DNA of 64,000 bases from Streptomyces venezuelae. Its GTDB lineage: Bacteria; Actinomycetota; Actinomycetes; Streptomycetales; Streptomycetaceae. The first letter of the stretch is position 1; every line of letters begins with the position of its first letter. Shown one piece after another: positions 51,725-59,820 of the stretch. The notes beneath the pieces are model-generated. The model ran no database searches and was not told the origin of the DNA. It saw only the letters and a program-made list of their open reading frames with translations. A program made the translations under genes and the position numbers. The stretch lies in the NCBI RefSeq assembly GCF_008642335.1, contig NZ_CP029191.1, positions 6,696,001 through 6,760,000 on the forward strand. The letters run 5' to 3'.

Positions 51725-53484
51725 CCTCGTACGTCAAGGCCGCCGCCGTCCCCGGGCCCGCCCGGGGAACGCGCCCCACCGCCCGTCTCCTCCTCCACCA
51801 CCTCCTGCCGTACTGGCGCAGGCTGCTGCCCGCCGCGCTCGCCGCGGCCGGCAGTGAGCTCGCCGCCGCCGCACTGATGGCCACCGCCGCCTGGCTCATC
51901 ACCCGTGCCGCCGAGCAGCCGCCCCTCGCCGCGGTGAGCGTCGCGATCGTCGCCGTACGGGCCCTCGCCCTCGGGCGCGGGGCACTCCGGTACGTCGACC
52001 GGCTCCTCGGCCACGACGGCGTGCTGCACGCCGTCGCCGGCTTCCGCGCCCGGGTGTTCGAGGCGCTCGTGCCGCTCGCCCCGGCCGGCACCCCCGCCTT
52101 CCGCAGCGGCGACCTGCTGACCCGCCTCGTCGACGACGTGGACGCCGCCCAGGACCTGCTGCTGCGGGTGATGATCCCGGCGACCGCGGCGTTCGTGGTC
52201 GCCGCGGCCGCCACCGGAACCGTCGCCGTACTGCTGCCGGGAGCGGGCGTGCTGCTCGGTCTGCTGCTCGCCGTGGCGGGCATCCTCGTGCCCGCCGCGG
52301 TCCTCGTCCTGTCCCGCCGCGCCGGCCGCGTCGAGAAGGCGGCCCGCGCCGAACTCGCCGCCGTCACCGTGGACCTGACACAGGGCGCCGCCGACCTCGC
52401 CGCGTACGGCGCCCGCGGCCGCACCCACGACCGGGCCCGCGCCGTCACCGCACACATCGCCGAACTGGAGCGCCACAAGGCGCTGACCACGTCGCTCGCC
52501 CAAGCGATGGTGCTCGTGCTGCAGGGCGCCGCGACGGTCGGCGTGACCTGGCTCGCCCTGCGCGCCCACGCCGCGGGCGACCTGCCCGCCGTGCAGCTCA
52601 CCGTCCTCGCCGTCCTCGCGCTCGTCTCCTTCGAGGCGCTCGCACCGCTGCCCGCCGCCGCCCGCCGCTTCGTCGAGGTCCGGGCCTCCGCACAGCGCCT
52701 CGCCGACCTCTTCGACACCCCGGCGCCCGTCGCCGACCCCCGGACCCCGGACCCGCTGCCCACCGACGCACCACTCGACGTGACCATCACCGACCTGCGG
52801 GTCCGCCACGTCCAGGACAACCCCCCGGCCCTGGACGGTGCGAACCTGCGGCTGCCGGCCGGCCGTCGAGTGGTGCTCATCGGGGCCAGCGGGTCCGGTA
52901 AATCCACCCTGATCGCGGCGCTCATGCGGTTCGTGCCGTACGAAGCGGGCAGCATCCGCGTCGGCGGCCGCGAACTCAGCGACTGCACGGGCGCCGACGC
53001 CCGCCGCGCCATCACCGGCATGACGCAGGACGCGCACGTCTTCCACGCCACGATCCGCGCCAACCTCGTCCTCGCCGCCCCCGGCGCCACCGACGCCGAA
53101 CTGCGCGAGGCGGCCCGCAGGGCCAGGATCCTGGACTGGATCGAATCACTGCCGGAGGGCTGGGAGACCGTGCTCGGCGGGGACGGCGCCACCATGTCGG
53201 GAGGCCAGCGCCGCCGTCTGCTCCTTGCCCGCGCGCTCCTCGCCGACCCGCCCGTCCTCGTCCTCGACGAACCCACCGAAGGCCTCGACCCGGACACCGC
53301 GGCCGAGGTGCTCGCCGACATCCTCGACGCCACCCGCGGCCGCACCACGCTCCTGGTCACGCACGAGCGCGCGGGCCTCGCGGGCGCCGACGAGATCGTC
53401 ACCCTGGACCGGGGCCGGATCCGCCCCGCCACCCCCGAGGACCTCGACACCGCGACGGACGGCCTCGCCGCCATGGCGCTCTGA
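51721..53484 (+). CDS. cydC: CydC: ABC transporter/permease for cytochrome bd assembly
   Basis: 587 residues, the partner of CydD. The membrane domain occupies ~25-320; the ATPase domain has Walker [20 protein letters not shown], signature MSGGQRRRLLLARALL and Walker B PPVLVLDEPTEGLDPD. ATGA overlap with cydD implies stoichiometric expression. Last gene of the cyd operon and of the metabolite-associated region. Confidence 0.9.
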   Translation: MTSYVKAAAVPGPARGTRPTARLLLHHLLPYWRRLLPAALAAAGSELAAAALMATAAWLITRAAEQPPLAAVSVAIVAVRALALGRGALRYVDRLLGHDGVLHAVAGFRARVFEALVPLAPAGTPAFRSGDLLTRLVDDVDAAQDLLLRVMIPATAAFVVAAAATGTVAVLLPGAGVLLGLLLAVAGILVPAAVLVLSRRAGRVEKAARAELAAVTVDLTQGAADLAAYGARGRTHDRARAVTAHIAELERHKALTTSLAQAMVLVLQGAATVGVTWLALRAHAAGDLPAVQLTVLAVLALVSFEALAPLPAAARRFVEVRASAQRLADLFDTPAPVADPRTPDPLPTDAPLDVTITDLRVRHVQDNPPALDGANLRLPAGRRVVLIGASGSGKSTLIAALMRFVPYEAGSIRVGGRELSDCTGADARRAITGMTQDAHVFHATIRANLVLAAPGATDAELREAARRARILDWIESLPEGWETVLGGDGATMSGGQRRRLLLARALLADPPVLVLDEPTEGLDPDTAAEVLADILDATRGRTTLLVTHERAGLAGADEIVTLDRGRIRPATPEDLDTATDGLAAMAL

Positions 53485-53588
53485 GACACGCGCGGACCCG
53501 CCCCGTATGCCCGCCGAGTCCCTCTTGCCAAGCACCGGCGACCCGTCCAGCATGGTCCCTCCTCGGACGACAGTGAGGAGCGAAGGCC

Positions 53589-54587
53589 ATGGACTTTGGA
53601 CTCGTACTGCAGACCGACCCGCCCGCATCAGAGGTCGTCGGCCTCATGAGGCGCGCGGAGCGCAACGGCTTCCGCTACGGCTGGACCTTCGACTCGTCCG
53701 TGCTGTGGCAGGAGCCGTTCGTCATCTACAGCCGCATCCTCGAACACACCACACGCCTGACCGTCGGCCCCATGGTCACCAACCCCGGCACCCGCACCTG
53801 GGAAGTCACCGCGTCGACCTTCGCGACCCTCAACGACATGTACGGCAACCGCACCGTCTGCGGCATCGGGCGCGGCGACTCCGCGATGCGCGTCGCGGGA
53901 CGCAGGCCCAACACCCTGGCCAGGCTCGCCGAGGCCATCGACGTCATCCGTGACCTCGCCGAGGGGCGCGAGGCCGACATCGGCGGGCAGACGCTGCGGC
54001 TGCCGTGGGTCAGGGACGGCAGGCTGCCGGTGTGGATGGCGGCGTACGGTCCGAAGGCGCTCGCACTCGCCGGACAGAAGGCCGACGGGTTCATCCTGCA
54101 GCTCGCCGACCCGTACCTGACGCAGTGGATGGTCAAGGCCGTACGGGACGCGGCCGCCGACGCAGGACGCGACCCCGCGGACGTCAAGATCTGCGTGGCC
54201 GCGCCCGCCTACGTGGGCGACGATGTCGCGCACGCCCGCGAACAGTGCCGTTGGTTCGGCGGCATGGTCGGCAACCACGTCGCCGACCTGGTCGCCAAGT
54301 ACGGCGAGCACTCGTCGATGGTGCCGGAGGCCCTCACCGCGTACATCAAGGCGCGCGAGGGCTACGACTACAGCCGCCACGGGCGCGCCGGGAACCCCGA
54401 CACCGCGTTCGTGCCCGACGAGATCGTCGACCGGTTCTGCCTGCTCGGGCCCGTCGAAGCGCACCTCGAACGGCTGCGTGAGCTACAGGAGTCGGGCGTC
54501 GACCAGTTCGCGGTGTACGCGATGCACGACGCCCGTGAGGACGTCATCGACGCCTACGGCTCCTCGGTGATCCCACAGCTCTCCTGA
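53589..54587 (+). CDS. F420-dependent LLM-class oxidoreductase (TIGR03842-like)
   Basis: 332 residues, luciferase-like TIM barrel. Motifs: MDFGLVLQTDPPASEVVGLM, RILEHTTRLTVGPMVTNPGT, CGIGRGDSAMRVAGRRPN and LPVWMAAYGPKALALAGQ. This subgroup is, as I recall, usually encoded beside dihydropyrimidinase in Streptomyces and may take part in pyrimidine or hydantoin catabolism. Here it lies 26 kb from the pyrimidine operon (23748-27318), on the same strand, with the phenazine/mevalonate/cyd region between them. Confidence 0.85.
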   Translation: MDFGLVLQTDPPASEVVGLMRRAERNGFRYGWTFDSSVLWQEPFVIYSRILEHTTRLTVGPMVTNPGTRTWEVTASTFATLNDMYGNRTVCGIGRGDSAMRVAGRRPNTLARLAEAIDVIRDLAEGREADIGGQTLRLPWVRDGRLPVWMAAYGPKALALAGQKADGFILQLADPYLTQWMVKAVRDAAADAGRDPADVKICVAAPAYVGDDVAHAREQCRWFGGMVGNHVADLVAKYGEHSSMVPEALTAYIKAREGYDYSRHGRAGNPDTAFVPDEIVDRFCLLGPVEAHLERLRELQESGVDQFAVYAMHDAREDVIDAYGSSVIPQLS

Positions 54588-54593
54588 GCCGCC

Positions 54594-54610
54594 GGCCCGC
54601 TCGGGGGGCC
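54594..54610. terminator. Short hairpin between convergent genes
   Basis: GGCCC-N7-GGGCC in the 30-bp gap between the oxidoreductase and the leftward lipoate-ligase-like gene; short arms, no T-tract. Confidence 0.3.
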
Positions 54611-54617
54611 AGGATCA

Positions 54618-55682
54618 TCAGGGCACCCGGGCCGTCCACTCCTCCGTCGTGAACTTGGTCCGCACGAGCTCCTGCGCGCGCGCCATCTCCTCGTCGGTGA
54701 CCTTCCCCTCGGCGAGGCCGTACCGGCCGCGGAACGAGTCGACCATGCGCTCGATGACGGCCTCGCGCGGCAGTCCGGTCTGGCGGCGCAGGGGATCGAC
54801 GCGCTTCTTGGCGCTCCGCGTGCCTTTGTCGGAGAGCTTCTCCTTGCCGATGCGCAGCACCTCCAGCATCTTGTCCGCGTCGATGTCGTACGACATCGTC
54901 ACGTGATGCAGCACCGCGCCCGGCCCGCCGCCCGGCGCCACCGTCCGCTTCTGCGCGGCGCCCGCGATCTTCCCCGCGTCCGTCGCGATGTCGTTGAGCG
55001 GCTGGTACCACGCCTTGATGCCCATGTCGGCGAGGGCGCCGAGCACCCAGTCGTCCAGGTACGCGTAGCTGTCCTGGAAGGAGAGGCCCTGCACGAGGGC
55101 GTCCGGGACGGAGAGCGAGTACGTGATGGTGTTGCCCGGCTCCACGAACATCGCGCCGCCGCCCGAGATCCGGCGCACGACGTCGATTCCGTGCCGGGCC
55201 GCGCCCTGTGCGTCCACCTCGTTGGCGAGCGACTGGAAACTGCCGATGATCACCGAGGGCGACGCCCACTCCCACACGCGCAGCGTCGGCGGCCTGCGGC
55301 CCGCCGCGACCTCCTGGGTCAGCACCTCGTCGAGGGCCATGTGCAGCGCGGGTGGCTGCGGGCCCTCGTGGATCAGCTGCCAGTCGTAGTCGGTCCAGTC
55401 CGTCGCGTGCGCGAGGGCACGGCGGACGGCGACCCCGACACCCTCCGACGTCAGGCCGTACATGACGGTGCCCTCGGGGAGCGCGGCCTCGATGCGGGCG
55501 GCGAGGCCCGGGGCGTCCGTGTCGGCCGGCGCGCCGTTCAGCGCGCCGTTGATCGCGTCGAGCGCCTCGTCGGGTTCCAGGAAGAAGTCACCGGCCACGC
55601 GGGTGTTCCGCAGCTCGCCGCCCTCGACGTCCAGATCCACGACGACGAGCTTGCCGCCGGGGACCTTGTACTCACCGTGCAC
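54618..55682 (-). CDS. Lipoate-protein-ligase-like protein (BPL/LplA/LipB family)
   Basis: 354 residues. The N-terminal ~80 residues match the accessory domain found at the end of bacterial LplA (GEYKVPGGKLVVVDLDVEGG), here placed first; residues ~100-330 are the transferase domain with RRISGGGAMFVEPGNTITYS (substrate-binding GGG) and the catalytic Lys in AGKIAGAAQKR. It probably attaches lipoate or a related acyl group to E2/GcvH domains. The swapped domain order is a recognised variant. Confidence 0.8.
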   Translation of the reverse strand: MHGEYKVPGGKLVVVDLDVEGGELRNTRVAGDFFLEPDEALDAINGALNGAPADTDAPGLAARIEAALPEGTVMYGLTSEGVGVAVRRALAHATDWTDYDWQLIHEGPQPPALHMALDEVLTQEVAAGRRPPTLRVWEWASPSVIIGSFQSLANEVDAQGAARHGIDVVRRISGGGAMFVEPGNTITYSLSVPDALVQGLSFQDSYAYLDDWVLGALADMGIKAWYQPLNDIATDAGKIAGAAQKRTVAPGGGPGAVLHHVTMSYDIDADKMLEVLRIGKEKLSDKGTRSAKKRVDPLRRQTGLPREAVIERMVDSFRGRYGLAEGKVTDEEMARAQELVRTKFTTEEWTARVP

Positions 55683-55869
55683 CGTGCCGCCTCCATGCCG
55701 CGTTCGCCCTATGCGCCCTTTTCCGAATCATCCCTCAACGCTAGCCCAGAGAGGGAATGTCCCCCTCGTGTGCTCCGTGCGGGGGACCGTGCCCCGGACG
55801 GCGCATCCGTCGGCCGCCGACCGTCCGAAGAACAGGGGAAGCACCACCCGGCCCCCTGGAGTCCGCGCC

Positions 55870-57246
55870 ATGCACATCTCGGTCGTCCTGTTCACCTCTG
55901 ACCTGCGGGTGCACGACCATCCGCCGCTGCGTGCCGCCGTCTCCGGGGCGGACGCCGTGGTGCCGCTCTTCGTCCGCGACCGGGCCATCGCCGACGTGAG
56001 CGACGCGGGCCCCAACCGGGAGGCGTTCCTCGCCGACTGTCTGGCCGACCTCGACCGGCAGCTGCGGGAGCGCGGCGGGCGGCTCGTGGTGCGCGCCGGC
56101 GACGTCGTCGAACAGGTGCGGTCGGTCGTCGAGGCGGCGGACGCCGACGAGGTCCACATGGCGGCAGGCGTCAGCCGGTACGCGCACGCCCGCGAACGCC
56201 GACTGCGCGAGGCCCTGGAACGGGACGGCCGCCGCCTGTACGTCCACGACGCCGTGGTCACCGCCGTCGCCCCCGGCGCCGTGACCCCCGCCAACTCCGA
56301 CCACTTCGCCGTCTTCACCCCGTACTTCCGCCGCTGGACCGCCGAGGGCGTACGGGCCGTGCTCGCCGCCCCGCGCAGCCTGCGCGTCCCGGACCACGTC
56401 CACTCACAGCCGTACCCCTCCCGCGAGGGCATGGACGGCCTCTCGCCGGGGCTCGCCGAGGGCGGCGAGAGCAGGGGCCGCGCCCTGTGGAAGGCGTGGC
56501 TGCGCGACGGCATCGACCAGTACACGGAGAACCACGACGACCTGGCGGGCGACGCCACGTCGAAGCTGTCGCCGCATCTGCACTTCGGCACGCTGTCCTG
56601 CGCCGAACTCGTCCACGGCGCCCGCAGGCGGTCCTCCGGCGGCGCCGAGGACTTCGTCCGGCAGCTGTGCTGGCGCGACTTCCACCACCAGGTGCTCGCC
56701 GCCCGGCCGCGCGCGGCCACCGCCGACTACCGCACGCGCGGCGACCGCTGGCGCTCCGGCAGGGCGGCGGACGCCGACGTCCGCGCCTGGCAGGACGGGG
56801 CCACGGGGTACCCGGTCGTCGACGCCGCCATGCGCCAGCTGCGGCACGAGGGCTGGATGCACAACCGGGCCAGACTCCTGACCGCGAGCTTCCTCACCAA
56901 GACCCTGTACGTCGACTGGCGGGTCGGCGCCCGCCACTTCCAGCGGCTCCTCGTCGACGGCGACCTCGCCAACAACCAGCTCAACTGGCAGTGGGTGGCC
57001 GGGACCGGCACGGACAGCCGCCCCAACCGGGTGCTCAACCCCGTGCTGCAGGGCAAGCGTTACGACCCCGACGGCACGTACGTACGCCGCTGGCTGCCCG
57101 AACTGGCCGGCCTGCGCGGCGCGGCGGTCCACGAACCGTGGAAGCTGCCGAAGAAGACGCGGGCCGAGTACGACTACCCCGAGCCGATCGTCGAACTGTC
57201 CGAGGGGCTGCAGCGGTTCAGGCGGGCCCGCGGATTCTTCGAGTGA
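55870..57246 (+). CDS. phr: Deoxyribodipyrimidine photolyase (class I CPD type)
   Basis: 458 residues. N-terminal alpha/beta antenna domain (SVVLFTSDLRVHDHPPL), C-terminal FAD domain with TSKLSPHLHFGTLS, FVRQLCWRDFHHQ, MRQLRHEGWMHNRARLLTAS, LANNQLNWQWVAGTGTDSRP and NRVLNP. It repairs UV pyrimidine dimers using light. It lies next to LitR/LitS-type light regulators, so it is probably light-induced. The last 20 bases are duplicated in tandem. Confidence 0.93.
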   Translation: MHISVVLFTSDLRVHDHPPLRAAVSGADAVVPLFVRDRAIADVSDAGPNREAFLADCLADLDRQLRERGGRLVVRAGDVVEQVRSVVEAADADEVHMAAGVSRYAHARERRLREALERDGRRLYVHDAVVTAVAPGAVTPANSDHFAVFTPYFRRWTAEGVRAVLAAPRSLRVPDHVHSQPYPSREGMDGLSPGLAEGGESRGRALWKAWLRDGIDQYTENHDDLAGDATSKLSPHLHFGTLSCAELVHGARRRSSGGAEDFVRQLCWRDFHHQVLAARPRAATADYRTRGDRWRSGRAADADVRAWQDGATGYPVVDAAMRQLRHEGWMHNRARLLTASFLTKTLYVDWRVGARHFQRLLVDGDLANNQLNWQWVAGTGTDSRPNRVLNPVLQGKRYDPDGTYVRRWLPELAGLRGAAVHEPWKLPKKTRAEYDYPEPIVELSEGLQRFRRARGFFE

Positions 57247-57266
57247 CCCGCGGATTCTTCGAGTGA
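57227..57266 (+). repeat. Tandem 20-bp duplication at the photolyase stop codon
   Basis: Two perfect copies of CCCGCGGATTCTTCGAGTGA (57227-57246 and 57247-57266), each ending in an in-frame TGA. The second copy is untranslated. A recent slippage duplication. Confidence 0.95.
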
Positions 57267-57270
57267 GGGG

Positions 57271-58011
57271 TCAGGCCGAGGCGATGCTGTCCATCAGGAA
57301 GTGCACCGCCTTCAGCGCGTCGGCCCCCGGCGGCAGGGCGGGCGCCTGCCCGGTCAGGGACCGCTCGGTGAACCCGGTGTCCAGATGCGGCGAGCGGATG
57401 TCGAGGACCGTGACGGCGCGCGGTGCGAGCTCCTCGGCAAGCACCCCCAGCCAGCCGCTCAGCGCCTCCTTGGAAGCGGTGTAGTCCGCGGTGCCCGCGA
57501 TGTGGTCGGCCTGCGCGGGCGGGTGCGGGCGGTCGGGACGCTCGGGCTGTCCCATGGGCAGCGGTACGTCGACGGTGGCGTCCGTACGAGCCCGCTCCGG
57601 CACCCCTCCCGTCATCGCCAGCAGGAACCCCTTGTCCGCCACCACGGGTGCCGCGCCCCTCAACACCGCCATGGGACACAGCGCGTTGACGGTCAGCAGA
57701 TGACCCGCCATCGCGTTCGACACGTCCTCCACCGCGCCGAAGGCGGCAGCCCCCACCGTCACGAGCACCCCGTCGAGGCCAGACAGCGCCCGCTCCGCCC
57801 ACGGCCCGAGCGCGGAGCACTGGTCCAGGTCGCACGCCTCGAAGCACCGGGCGGGCGGGCCTCCGAGGTCGCGCGCGAGAGCGGCCAGGCGCACGGGGTT
57901 GCGACCGGCGAGCGCGGGCAGCGCGCCGCGCTCCGCCAGCGCGCACGCGATGAGGCCGCCCAGAACGCCGGTGGCGCCGACCACGAGAACGCGGGCACCC
58001 GAGATGTCCAT
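57271..58011 (-). CDS. Short-chain dehydrogenase/reductase family protein
   Basis: 246 residues. Nucleotide-binding VLVVGATGVLGGLIACALAE at the N-terminus and the catalytic Tyr-x3-Lys in DYTASKEALSGWLGV; the sequence LVTVGAAAFG stands in for the usual NNAG. Substrate unknown. It lies 53 bases downstream of the ECF sigma gene on the same strand, so the two are likely co-transcribed and part of the light response. Confidence 0.85.
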   Translation of the reverse strand: MDISGARVLVVGATGVLGGLIACALAERGALPALAGRNPVRLAALARDLGGPPARCFEACDLDQCSALGPWAERALSGLDGVLVTVGAAAFGAVEDVSNAMAGHLLTVNALCPMAVLRGAAPVVADKGFLLAMTGGVPERARTDATVDVPLPMGQPERPDRPHPPAQADHIAGTADYTASKEALSGWLGVLAEELAPRAVTVLDIRSPHLDTGFTERSLTGQAPALPPGADALKAVHFLMDSIASA

Positions 58012-58064
58012 TCGTCTTCCTCCAGAGGGCAAGAGGTTGAGTGGTTGAGGAGATGCCCGGTACT

Positions 58065-58709
58065 TCACGCCGACCGTGCGGATCGGATGCGCTCGCCGCG
58101 GACCGGCTCGGGTCCATCGGGCCGCGACGGACCCGCCGACGTCAACCCTTCGCGCAGCGCCCGCAGTCCGCGCCGCGTATGGCTCTTGACCGTGCCCAGC
58201 GGCAGACCGGTCCGCTCCGAGATCTGCGACTGCGACAGGTCGCCGTAGAACGCCAACCGCAGCACCAGCTGCTGGGGCGGGGGCAGGAGCGCGAGCTCGC
58301 GCTGGACGAGGACCCGGTCGAGCACCTGCTCGGGCCCCGGCCCGCCGACGGGCGGTATCTCCTGTCGGGCACCCACGGCGGCCAGGAGCACGGCACGCCG
58401 CGCCCGCGCCGCGAGCGCGTCGGCGACCTTGTGCCGTGTGATGCCGACCAGCCAGCCGGCCAGGCCGCCCGCGCCGGGCCGGTACCCGCGTCGGCCGCGC
58501 CACGCGGCGAGGAACACCTGCTGCGTCACGTCCTCCGCGTCGGGCCCGTCGCCCAGGGCGCGCCTGGCGAGCCGGTGGACGAGGCGGCCCCAGCGGAGAT
58601 AGGCCGCGGCGAGCTGATCGTCACTGAGCGGATGTCCGGGGGCCGGGGGTTCGGACGGTTCTTCGGGGGTCTGCGAGGCATGAGGGAAGGGGAATTCTAC
58701 CGTCGCCAT
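58065..58709 (-). CDS. ECF-type RNA polymerase sigma factor (LitS-like by context)
   Basis: 214 residues. Region 2: RWGRLVHRLARRALGDGPDAEDVTQQVFL (split over residues ~40-70) and GLAGWLVGITRHKVADALA; region 4: LPPPQQLVLRLAFYGDLSQS, ISERTGLPLGTVKSHTRRGL. No anti-sigma factor is adjacent. It is divergent from a LitR/CarH-type regulator with a 99-bp shared region, the arrangement of the light-inducible litS-litR system of Streptomyces. Confidence 0.85.
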   Translation of the reverse strand: MATVEFPFPHASQTPEEPSEPPAPGHPLSDDQLAAAYLRWGRLVHRLARRALGDGPDAEDVTQQVFLAAWRGRRGYRPGAGGLAGWLVGITRHKVADALAARARRAVLLAAVGARQEIPPVGGPGPEQVLDRVLVQRELALLPPPQQLVLRLAFYGDLSQSQISERTGLPLGTVKSHTRRGLRALREGLTSAGPSRPDGPEPVRGERIRSARSA

Positions 58710-58808
58710 GGCACGTACTCCTCGTACAGGGACCGGAGTTGACCCCAGATTGGTGACAGTCCGTGAGAGGCGACAACTTGCAGCGATTGTGCGTCGTATC
58801 GTCGCGGG

Positions 58809-59759
58809 ATGACAGCTGCACCGACGTCCGGCACCGCGCTGACCACAGGAACCGTCGCCCGCAGGCTGGGCGTCGCACCGACGACGCTCCGCTCCTGGGA
58901 GCGGCGCTACGGCATCGGCCCCGCCGACCGTCAGCAGGGCCGCCACCGCCGCTGGAGCTCCGCCGACGTGGGGCGCGTGGAAGAGATGTGCCGGCTGACC
59001 GCGCTGGGCGTACCGCCCGCCGAGGCCGCGCGCGCGGCGCTGCAGGAGACGCCCGTCGAGCTCCCGCGCCAGCGCCGCCGCGGCGACTCCGCCGCCCTCT
59101 CGCTCGGCAACGTACGCCAGGAGTGCCGGGGCCTCGCCAGGGCGGCGGTGCGGCTCGACGCCCCCGCCGTCGAGACCCAACTGGCCACCACCGTGGGGGA
59201 GTACGGCTACACCACGGGCTGGGAGGAGGTCATGGCACCCGCCCTGCACGCGATCGGACGCAAGTGGGCGTCGTCCGGCGAGCGGTACGTGGAGGTCGAG
59301 CACCTCCTCTCCTGGCACGTCTCCTCCTCCCTGCGGCTCGCCCGGAACATGCGCGGCACGTCGGCGTCGACGCCCACCGGGCCCGTACTGCTCACGTGCG
59401 TACCGGGGGAGCAGCACACCCTTCCGCTGGAGGCGCTCGTCGCCGTCCTCGGTGAACGGGGCGTGTCCACACGGATGTTCGGCGCCGCGCTGCCCGCCGA
59501 GGCGCTGTACGAGGCGGTCCGGCGCATTGGCCCCTCGGCGGTGGTTCTCTGGGCGCACTCCCGCAACACCGCGGACCGCGCGCTGGTACGTCTGATCACG
59601 GAGGCGGAGTGGGGCGTGCGGGGCGCCCGGACACACCCGGCCGTTCTGGTCGCGGGGCCCGGGTGGTCGCCGGGGGTGGGGACGTACGGACCCGGCGTGG
59701 AACGGCTGACGGGTCTACGGACGGCGGCGGATCGGATCGAGTCGCTTTTCGGGGGGTGA
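58809..59759 (+). CDS. MerR-family regulator with B12-binding-like domain (LitR/CarH type)
   Basis: 316 residues. MerR HTH at ~10-75 (GTVARRLGVAPTTLRSWERR, YGIGP). The middle domain (~100-185) has the helical-bundle motif with Trp and Glu-His in KWASSGERYVEVEHLLSW; the C-terminal domain (~190-310) begins LLTCVPGEQHTLPLEALVAV, where Glu-x-His resembles the cobalt-ligating loop of adenosylcobalamin photoreceptors. It probably represses the sigma gene in the dark and lets go in light. The canonical GxxHxxG context is altered, so cofactor binding needs testing. Confidence 0.8.
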   Translation: MTAAPTSGTALTTGTVARRLGVAPTTLRSWERRYGIGPADRQQGRHRRWSSADVGRVEEMCRLTALGVPPAEAARAALQETPVELPRQRRRGDSAALSLGNVRQECRGLARAAVRLDAPAVETQLATTVGEYGYTTGWEEVMAPALHAIGRKWASSGERYVEVEHLLSWHVSSSLRLARNMRGTSASTPTGPVLLTCVPGEQHTLPLEALVAVLGERGVSTRMFGAALPAEALYEAVRRIGPSAVVLWAHSRNTADRALVRLITEAEWGVRGARTHPAVLVAGPGWSPGVGTYGPGVERLTGLRTAADRIESLFGG

Positions 59760-59820
59760 CCGCCGGTGCCCGTGGCGTGACCGGTCGACCCGTGTGGCTG
59801 CGGGAGTTAGCCTGCCGATC

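Noticed and set aside
27319..53588. Cluster as an integrative element
   Set aside because: No integrase, relaxase, tRNA attachment site or flanking direct repeats were found at the inferred boundaries.
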